From Euptelea pleiosperma (Eukaryota; Streptophyta; Magnoliopsida; Ranunculales; Eupteleaceae), in assembly GCA_035048495.1 (NCBI GenBank), contig CM068549.1, positions 13,425,103-13,489,102 of the forward strand: 64,000 bases of DNA. Direction: 5' to 3'. Positions within the stretch are counted from its first letter, which is position 1. The number at the start of each line of letters is the position of its first letter. This document shows positions 35,646 to 45,200 of the stretch, piece by piece. The notes beneath the pieces are model-generated. The model was not told the origin of the DNA. It saw only the letters and a list, made by a program, of their open reading frames with translations, and did no database searches. A program made the translations under genes and the position numbers.

Positions 35646-37654
35646 TTCCATGAACTTGACATATTGTTCATTCAAACTTTTGAGATCGATCTCATCGATC
35701 CTGTCTATGTCGACTGATGATCCACTCAGTCTCCTGTGCTCCAACTTGGTTGGGGGTGCCTGTCACCCCCGTTGTGTCTGGCTGAAGACGTAAAACTTAG
35801 CGCTTTCGGAAAGGCAATTCCGGTATTCCTAGAGTACATGAGTCTCATGCATTTGTTATTACTGTTACATCATTGGAAATGCAGGTACATTCATTCTTCC
35901 GATCATCAGGTACCACACACTGTCGAGTTTCTGCCCACTTGGTAACATCCTCCCTGAACCTTTGCATCATCATCACTGATTTTTCATTATTTTATATCCC
36001 GGTCATGAGCACCGAGGACGGTTCTATATTTTGGTTGGGGGTGGGGTATTTACCAAAACTCATGTCTTCATTTTGTTTAAAAAAAATAAATAAATAATAA
36101 TAAAATAATAAAATAAAATAAAATAAAAAAAAAAAGCATTTTGGGATGATTTTCGGACTGTTTTCAAGGTGTCTTTTGTTGATTTTAAACAGTGTTTTTA
36201 AAAATTGTTACAATGATGAATCAAAACTCTTTGCTAAGTCTATTCATTGAAAATGATGTCTACACTGAGAAAATCACTCATTAGCTCTTAGTTCGGTGTG
36301 GAAGAATACTACAGTGGAATTAAACTCTTGGAAAACTCAGATTCAGCAAGAATTTTTCACAAATCAACATCAGAACTACATGTAGTCTGGACGATCTAGA
36401 GATCCAAGAAGAACAACCGTGGAGACCTAACCCAGTGAGCATTTGAGCCTCTCTTCACTTCTGAGGGATATAAATAACTCTGAGTCACAAGATGACTCAA
36501 TTTTTTTCCAGTCCCCAACTATTCCCTTGTAAGATCTCATTAATCCTTGCTTTGGTCATAGAACTGGGAGTGACGTCAAAGACGGATCATCACAAAAAGA
36601 ACCTTCTCTCTATCCATTCGAGACATCACAGATGAAAGTGTAAAACCTAGAAAATGATATAGGCCATCTTTCTACCCCAATCAGACATTTTTGGCTTACC
36701 TAACATCTACATCATTGGAAACCCTCTTGAGCCTTATGATGAAAACCTTTTCTTGATAACCCATCAACCAAATCCAATCCCCAAAATGAACACAACTCAA
36801 GCACCTACTTCTGAGAGGGATAAAAGAATTTTTGGTATGATAGCAATTTGAAAAGAAAGCAAGAAAAGAAAAGAAAGACAGGTGAATCAAGCAAAAAGGA
36901 AATATGAAAAGAAAAGAAAGAAGAAAATAGAAGAGGAATCAAAAAAAGAAAGTTAGTAGAACAAAAGTCAAAAAGATGAATAAGTGAAAAAGGTAGAAGA
37001 AAGAGAAATCAATGAATTGGTGTCATCACCCTCAGAAAATGCTGCAAAGAACAGTAAGATGCCCTCTCAGATCTTTCGAATCCCTGAAGGCCCTCATCTT
37101 TTAACCTTTTCCTAAGCCACTATACAACCCAGGGCAAGCCCTATTTGATTCTAGGTTAGCACCATCACAAAATGTGGAGAATGGAGAAGAGAGAAACTAT
37201 AGAATTTGATCCGACACTCCTGAGTAATATGACATTCCAATCATGAGATCTTTTGAATCTTCTGTGTCCTCAGTTCTAAATGATATATGTGAGATATTGC
37301 CAGACATCTATCTCCTCACATATAACTTGAGAGAAAAGAATAAAACCAATTCTGTGTGATTCACTTCTGAGTGGTATACAAGTGAGAATTGAGGTCGAGG
37401 CATACAATCTTGTAGGTGATCAGAGAATCTGACTGCCAGATAGGGATGATGTTGAGCACACACACACGCTGAGTCTGAGTAATCTTTAGTCAAAATATCC
37501 ACTAGTAAATGTGCTACATTTTATCGACTAAGTTCTAATTACTGAATGATCACTTGCACCCTTGATATGAACTGACAAAACGGAGTTTTTTTTTTTCTGA
37601 GTAATGAGAACAAGTTTTCCAGCAAGTACTAGGCCCTTCTGAGCTCTTGTATCT
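35646..37654 (+). other. 3' noncoding tail of A, before the B insertion
   Basis: First 76 nt are the former end of pol. Then a GGGGGTG/CACCCCC hairpin (about 35752), the AGCACCGAGGACGGTTCT near-hairpin (36007) and GGTTGGGGGTGGGG. After the A-rich block at 36080-36136 it diverges strongly from B and C. It ends with TATCT (37650-37654), the target duplication of B, and resumes at 52910-52957 with the polypurine tract. No ORF, no env. Confidence 0.8.
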
Positions 37655-38099
37655 TATTCGCTCAAAAGTGCTTATTTTAAGCACTTATCCTGTTAGCGTT
37701 ATCGCACTCTCCTACGTAAAACTGCTCTAATTATCCACTTTTCTACGTAAGAGTCTATCTCATTGCGTAAAACACACTTTTCTGGACGAAATGGTATATT
37801 TGCATGCATTAAACACATTTTCGGAAGTCTAAATATTAAGCCGTTTTGATTACGCGCTTCTTTTGTCGCAGGGCACCCCGATGGGACGATTTTCGAGAAT
37901 TGTGGGCCCACAATCAACCTACAATGCCTTTAATCAAAGCATAAAGAGCCAGTGGACTTGGACAAGAAGATGTAGGCCAAAGAGAGAAGAAGAGCCAGAG
38001 AGAGAGAGCAAAAGAGTCAAGAGACGACAAAGGGAGAAGGAGAGACAAGCCCTCAAAGAAGAGACTAAGGAAATTAAAGCTTATCAACTAACACAAGTT

Positions 38100-38176
38100 G
38101 AGGACTAGCTCAGTTGGTAAAGCATGCAGAAGACCAAGTCAGAGATCAGGGTTCAAAATCCTCTGCCAGCATTTTT
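38100..38176 (+). promoter_or_regulatory. tRNA-like Pol III module in LTR B (5')
   Basis: A box TAGCTCAGTTGG (38106-38117) fits the tRNA consensus. B box GGTTCAAAATCC (38150-38161). T5 run at 38172-38176 as a Pol III stop. The T arm can pair loosely (AGGG/TCCT), but no proper anticodon stem was found, so not a normal tRNA gene. Confidence 0.7.
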
Positions 38177-38715
38177 CTTTTTATTTTTGTAATATTTTCT
38201 CTCTCCTCTCTCTAAATCCTCATTATCTCTCTACTATCAATCTCAATCATCCAATCATCTCTCCCTTCGCAATCACGCGATCCTAAGGCCTACCTTGGCT
38301 GATCGCCACTGTCCAATGATCCATCCTATTATGGCCATCCTCGTCTACCGTCTGATCGCCAGTAGATCATCCATTCGATCCCCATCATCACCTTGGTCGA
38401 ACGTCACTAGTCCTATCATCCGCATGACGTCCATACTTTCAATCCATCATCCCCTTCATCGGAAGGGCTATGAGGAACCTAGGTATTGATCAACGTTAGT
38501 GACCAGGGGAAGATTTTCAATGGAAGATTTTTAGGAGAAGATTTTTTTAAAAGAAATAAAAAGAAATTTTTGGAAAGTCAAACTAATTTACAAAATAAGG
38601 AAATTTTCTAAGAAATAGGGGGGGATAGTTTCTATTTTTATGGAGAGAGAGTGAGGGACGTTGAAGTGTAATATCTCTTACACACGTCCTCACCTCATTG
38701 GAAGGAGGGAGGAGA

Positions 38716-38747
<32 letters not shown>

Positions 38748-38790
38748 TTTTTAGAAACCGTGGATTTCAAAGATAGAAACCCACGGTTCC

Positions 38791-38800
38791 TTTATAAAGG
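38791..38800 (+). promoter_or_regulatory. TATA box of LTR B (5')
   Basis: TTTATAAAGG right after an inverted repeat GAAACCGTGG (38755 region) / CCCACGGTTCC (38780 region). The copy in the 3' LTR is 51147-51156. Confidence 0.7.
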
Positions 38801-39351
38801 ATCCTCTCTCCCACGTTCTAAAAACTCTCTTGACCGTCCCTCTCCTATTCCTTATATCTTCCCAAAAACCCTAAGCCACCCGCCTCATCTCTCTCTTGCT
38901 GGCCGTCCCTCTCTCTCCCATTTTCCATCCACGTTTTCTTCAAAAAAACAAAAAAAAAAAAGGGAAGAGAAGAAGAAAACGAGGTGAAGGAGGGCCTTTG
39001 CACTGCTGCCATCACCATCTAAGCACCACAGCACCTTACACCGCCTGCTACCATTGTTACCACCACCAGCTAAACACCACAGCATCACCCACCATTGATT
39101 CCGGTTGAAACCTGCAACTCCGGCGAACTTGATCGCCGGACTGGTTCTGTTTTCTCCACAGCAGCCACACCAAGATCGCCTCCACCAACCGCTTCTATCC
39201 TCCATCTATTTGCTACCTAAAAGAGGGGCAGCAGCACTTGCTGTTGTGATTTTTGCTTCCACCACCACCACTTCGCCGGAACTGCAACTCCGGTCGGCCA
39301 TCTCCTATCTTTTCCTCTCTCTTCTAGCGCTCTCACCCCCTCTAACGGTTG

Positions 39352-39376
39352 CTGGAGTTGCAACCTGCAACTCCAG
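39352..39376. repeat. GAGTTGCA palindrome in LTR B (5'), with paired base change
   Basis: Arms CTGGAGTTGCA and TGCAACTCCAG, spacer ACC. Compared with A, C-to-T and G-to-A at the paired second position keep perfect pairing. 3' LTR copy at 51707-51731. Confidence 0.9.
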
Positions 39377-39760
39377 TCCGTCCAAGCCTTCCTAGCCGGT
39401 CTCTTCCTCTCATTTCTCTTTCAAAAGAAAACCAAAAACAAGAAAAAAAAAAAAAGAAAAGAGAGAGAGGAAAGAAAGAAGAAGAAGATAGAGGAAGGGG
39501 TGCAAACCTGGTGCGCCCCCCTCCTTGCTGCTACCTCCTACCTGGCCATCTCTCCACCACCGCCTGCTGCTAGCATCCTTCAGCTTGCTGCATCACCAAC
39601 CACCACGCCCCAGCCACCACGGCCTACTAACTTGCAGACCGTCTTCTCAACTCCACCTGCCGGTCCTCCTTGCAACCATCCACCAGTCCTCATTCACCCT
39701 ACAGCCCCACTCATTTTCTCATTCCAACACTCCCCCACTCTTTGATCTCAAGCCTTAACC

Positions 39761-39796
<36 letters not shown>

Positions 39797-40066
39797 AAAA
39801 AAAAAGAGAAGAGGTGAATAAGAAGAGAGGAGGGAGCCGTTAGCTTCATCCTTGAATCCTGCTGGACGCCTCGCTATCACCTGCTGCAAGTTCTCGCTCA
39901 CATCGCCACCTTCATCCTGCTCATCTCCTTAAACCTTCAAACCCTGGCCCCTTTGGATGGCCTGCAACTTTCGGGCAAGAGCTCTACCACCAGTCGCTGC
40001 ACTTCACCCCCCATCGGTGCAATCATTCTCCTGGACATCACCTCTCTTCACGAACCCTTTCACTTG

Positions 40067-40470
40067 GTAAGATCTCTTACCCACTTGTTCACTCTCTCTC
40101 TCTAAATTTTAGTTTTCCCTCTCTAATTTCTCTCCCTAGATATTTCTCTCTCTACATTTTCTCATTTCTCTCTCTAATTTTTATGGCTTTCTAGGTTAAT
40201 TTTTGAATTTAATTTGATTTTGTAAGACTCATTGAGGATGAATAAAATTATTATTTTTGCATTTGTTAGTTTACTTTTGTGTTTTTGATTGTTTGTGGTA
40301 ATTTCTCTCTCTAAAAATCACTAAGAATGTTTTAAATCCATCACCATTCTCACCTCTCCATGTTTTCTTGATAAAAATCCGTCATTTCATGTCGTTGAAT
40401 TACGCAAACTAACCCCGAGTGCGGATCGACATCCGACACGAGCCACTGTACAACCCTGTGATTTTTGCAG
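40067..40470 (+). other. Candidate LTR intron in B (5')
   Basis: Donor CTTG-GTAAGAT and acceptor GATTTTTGCAG-GATTT, 404 nt, rich in CTCTCTCTAATTT, with GATGAATAAAATT inside. The 3' LTR pair is 52421-52824. Confidence 0.5.
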
Positions 40471-40557
40471 GATTTGAGTGAAAAAAATCTCGGATAATAT
40501 ACAAATGTGTTGATTCTAGGGTCGTTCTCTCAACGACAGAAAAACCCTACTTTCAAA

Positions 40558-40575
40558 TGGCGCCGCTGCCGCTCG
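40558..40575 (+). other. Primer binding site of B
   Basis: TGGCGCCGCTGCCGCTCG, identical to that of A, two bases after the LTR end. Confidence 0.88.
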
Positions 40576-42259
40576 GGTGTTCGGGACTGCGAAAAAGGAC
40601 GTAAAGACGGAATTGGAAAGTTGCTGAAGCGAAAAGCTGCTCAATTTGGACAGCCCGACCTTTTCGGGAAACTTTCTATTTTTTTTGTTTTTAGTGATTT
40701 TTAGCAGTATTTTAAATTACTATTTTTAATGCCTCGGAAGGCCGAGTGCAATTTGTAATAATTTAGGAATTTTACTGCTTTCCATATAACTGCTAGATCT
40801 TGTTCTAGGGTTTTTTAGAAACCCTAGATTAAGTGAAAAATACCAAAAAAAATAATAAATTCAAAATGCAAAAAAATTAGGGTTTCATATTCTGCAGATT
40901 TTTAGAAATCACCAATCAAGGATTTGCGATTTTTGGAAAGATTCTAAAATCTTGAAACTTTGCTAAATTAGGGTTTCCCCTCTTAGAAGTTTCCTCTTTA
41001 GAAGAATTTCTATCTTTAGAAATCTTCCGAATTTGGAAAAGTCTGCAAAAGGAAACACCCCAAATCTAGCAAGAATTTCAATTTTGGGAAATTTCTCAAA
41101 ATTATAAGGGATCTCGCAATCAAATCTTTCTTGGAAGATCTCCACAGTTCGGGAAACTTTCCAATCTAGGTATTTTCCAATCTGGGAATTCCTAAATTTT
41201 AACCCATCTCGAACTTGGAAATTAATTCAAAAACTTGCCTAAATCCAGTGCTTGTTCTGTGAACCCTAAAAAGGCAAAGATCTTCCAAATAGAATCCCAC
41301 ATACCTAGACCGTGCGATCTAACTGTTTCTGCAGGAACACGATCCAGTGTGGGTAGAGAGCGAAAGCTCAAAGAGGTGGAGTCGGGCCCAAGCCCATTAG
41401 GATACCCCTCTCTAACCCACGGAGGCGACCCCGTGGCGTGGCCCACGGGAGGTAAGTCTCTATCCTCGCCTTGAGTGCGATACAGAGCATATTGGGTGCA
41501 TCATTGCCGCTTGTCTATTTGCTTTCGCATCCATATTTTTCGACTTGCGTGGCGTGGCCGTTAATCAATCAACTCTAAGAGAGCAAACCCAGCTCCAAAA
41601 TTGAAACTGGTGGGATTTCATCACCCACCTCATCACTCCAGCTGATATTGATCCCCAGGATCCATCTATAATAAAAAGAATCAAGAAGTAGAGCCAATTA
41701 GCCCGGTGTTCGAGGAAAAATCCATACAAAGCGAACCCGCTTAACATCCAATCGAAATAAGACCACGAGCGCGGGTCCCTGTTGTCTAACACACCCATAA
41801 GTCCCTGCTACTCAAGTACACTGAGCTCGACGTGGCATCTTGGACTATTCGGCGGTTAGTTACGTGTGGACTAGGAACACGCACCAACCCTAGCTTAACC
41901 CGAGGGAACACTCTTCTTATCCACTTGACATATCCGGTTAGTCTGGGACGTACTTAAGTCAGCCATTGTGCCGCACGTCTGTCTAGGCTTCGGATTGCCT
42001 TGTTGTTAACTAGAGCTAGTACTAAAGGATTCGCTCTGAAGAGTGTAGCCTGGTGAGAACCTCTGAGTGCAAAACAGTTAGTCCGGCGGTTAAAAGATAA
42101 ACCAGTGGTCCGCCCACTGTCATAATCTACTCTAGCCCCAAAACTAACAAAGATAATTCCTAAAATATATCCTGATTGCTTAGAATAGGATTATCTGTGC
42201 TTGGTGTGCATCATTTAGGATACTGTTCCTCTCTGGCAACTTTTTGCCAAGTATAGAGC
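40576..42259 (+). other. 5' untranslated leader of B
   Basis: Nearly identical to the leader of A, including the GTAAGT donor (GT at 41452), its hairpin, and GTGCATCATTTAG-GATA (about 42220). The A leader has TTTTCTAG at 29209-29216 where B has CGCATCC, so that possible acceptor is private to A. No gene. Confidence 0.75.
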
Positions 42260-45200
42260 TTGCCTCATTCGCGTATGCCCGTTTGGAATCGTCCGAACAA
42301 ACGCTTGGTTCGATCTGAGAATCACGTCCCTACAGTGGATCCTCCACTAAATTCTTCCCCATCTCTTTCACCACCCGCCTCACCCAGTACTACTACCTTT
42401 GTAGTCATGGCAGTCGAACGACCTCTTATCGAGACGTTCGCCCCTATCTCTGCCAATCCACCCACTTGCATTGTTCTCCCACCTACTACGGCGGTACAAT
42501 TTGAGATCAGGCCACAGACGATCCAAATGCTGCCAACCTTTCGTGGTCTCCCAAGAGAAGACCCATATTCCCATATTAGGGAATTCCAACATGTCATCCT
42601 ACTTTTCAAGAATCAGAACCTTGATGATGACAATGTCCGTCTGCGAGTTTTCCCATTCTCGCTCAAAGACCGAGCCTCAGATTGGCTCTACTCCTTACCC
42701 GCTGATTCAATCAGCAGTTGGAAAGAGTTGGTGGGCAAATTCATGTCTAAATTCTACCCCATGACTCGGACCAACCAAATGAAGCAACTCATCCAGGACT
42801 TTCGACAGAAGTCCGATGAGAAATTTTTTGAAGCATGGGATAGATTCCAAGACTACCTGACTAAGTGTCCCCACCATAGCATCGACAAGGGCAATCTTGT
42901 CCACGTCTTCTATAAGGGACTTACTGATGAGTCCCGGACCATGGTAGAGTCAATGTGCCAAGGAAAATTCCTGCACCAAACTCCGACCGATGCATACAAA
43001 TTCTTGGGAGAGTTAGGAGAAAACTCTCAACATTGGACGACTGACTCAGAGTTTAGTCGAACCACTTCGGTCCAAAGGACAACCAAGGGACATGATGCTA
43101 CAGCTGATACTGAGCTTCGATCAGTCATTCAAGAGTTGAGCAAGTCAGTCTCGGCACTGGCTGTGTCTGTACAAAAGCCTACTCAACAATCCACCCCAGT
43201 CATGCATGTGGGACACGAGAGCCCTATGGAATCCTGTACCCTCTGTCTGCAACCCTCCCATACTACTGAGCATTGTCCTTTGAATGAAGGGTGGTCTAAT
43301 CCTCTTCAGGAAGAAGTTTGTGCTTTCAGCACATACAAACCTCCTACTCAGAACTCGTATAGTCAATCTTATCATCCGGACACGAGAAACCACCCTAACT
43401 TCTCTTGGAGGCCTCAGTCTACTCAACCACAAGCTCAACCTCCACGTCAACCTCAAGGCATGTATCCTCCTGGGTTCAATCAACCCAATAGGCAATTCAA
43501 TCAGGGCCAATATCAGCAGAATCAGTACCCATCTACTCAGAACCAGCAGTTCCAACAGGGTCAATACTCTGGACAACAGAGCACATTTCAGAATCAGCAA
43601 AGAGTTCCCCAGAACTTTCAGAACCAACAGATTGTCCCAACTAATTCTTCCGCCTATAACTATAATGCCCCGATGAGCTCGAGTCGCGAATTGGTGCCTC
43701 AGCTCCCATTAGCTGCTCCCCAACAGTCGCTCCCCAAATCTGGTATCGAAGACCTTCTAGCTCAACTCATTACTCAGCAACAACAATCTATGCAACGCCT
43801 AGAGCAACAGCAACAGCAATCCATGCTTCGTCTAGAGCAACGTCTAGGTAACTTGGAAGCTGAGAAAGCTAAGGGGATCTTTCCTAGCCAACCCATTGCA
43901 AACCCTAAAGGAAATGCCAAAGGGGCAGTATATGAGATCGGATCCCAATCTCAAAGCCAGAATGAGAAGTGTCAAGGGGAGGTGCAAGCTGTAACCACCC
44001 TACGATCTGGAAAAACTGTGGACATGGGAGTCCAACCACCACCGGTGCCATCTCCGGCACCCATCACTCGCACAGAGGAAACTAGTCCTAATCCTACCTC
44101 CGCTTCTTCCACCTCTGCACCAACATCAGATATCCCTGTGCAGAAATCCAAGGCTAAAGACAAATCCATTTGTCGAGTAAAGCCTCCCTTCCCGGACAGA
44201 CTTGTCCAAGATAAGCGGGATCAACAATTCTCAGAGATCTTAGACGTCTTTAAAGATGTCCAGATCAATATCCCATTCCTTTCTGCTATCAAGCAAATCC
44301 CCTCCTATGCCAAATTCCTCAAGGACTTGTGCACAGTTAAGCGGCGTACGCATGTACCCAAAGCTGCCTTCTTGGCCGAAAAAGCTACCGCGTTCATTCA
44401 ACGCAATAGTGTGATCAAACACAAGGATCCAGGTAGCCCGACTGTCCAATGTGAAATTGGAGACAACTTTAGCTGCACTGCCTTGCTAGATTTAGGGGCT
44501 AGCGTCAACCTCATACCATTCTCGGTATATCAGCAGTTAGGACTGAAAGATATGAAGCCTACCAATGTCACCCTGAAATTAGCTGATCAGTCAATCAAGA
44601 TTCCTAGAGGAATTATTGAAGATGTCCTAGTAAAAGTTGCTGACTTTTATTATCCTGTGGACTTTATCATTCTAGACACCGAGCCGTGTCAGGATAACCG
44701 CATTCCGGTCATCTTAGGCCGTCCATTCCTTGCCACCGCGAACGCACACATCGGGTGCCGGGATGGAAACATGTCCATTGCTTTCGGTAACCTCAAAGCT
44801 GAGGTCAACATCTTTCGTCTAATGCAACAAGATGCCGATCGCGATGTGGCCGATGAAATGTGTGCCGTTGAGAGTCTAATCCCGGACTCCACCGAAGATA
44901 TTCTTAAGCAGTGTCTAGAACACTTTGGAGCTGACTTTGCAACAGAGTCAGCTATTTCTGATCTCAATGATCTTTTGGAGACTGCTCCACTGATAGAGAT
45001 CCCCGCTCCTCTCATCGAGTTCGAGCCTCTGATAACCATGGCCAGAGAACCCATCCTTCCTTTACCTACTGAAGTCAAACCTCTTCAATCCGTGTCTTCT
45101 GTGACACCTATTTCTACTCCATCTGCTCCAAAATTGGAGCTTAAGCCTCTTCCCACAGATCTTTCCTATGCCTATCTTGGTCCTAAGGAAACCTACCCTG

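Larger units (their letters stand above)
37655..40555 (+). repeat. 5' LTR of B
   Basis: 2901 bp. The terminal dyad AAGTGCTTA-TTT-TAAGCACTT lies near the start. Then tRNA-like module (38100-38176), an A run of 24 (about 38724-38747), hairpin GAAACCGTGG/CCCACGGTTCC, TATA (38791-38800), palindrome (39352-39376), donor GGTAAGAT (GT 40067), GATGAATAAAATT (about 40235), acceptor ATTTTTGCAG (40470), hairpin GTCGTT/AACGAC and end CTACTTTCA. Confidence 0.95.

Noticed and set aside
38100..38171. Functional tRNA gene
   Set aside because: A and B boxes are good, but I could not form a normal anticodon stem or acceptor stem, and copies sit in LTRs. Kept as a tRNA-like module.
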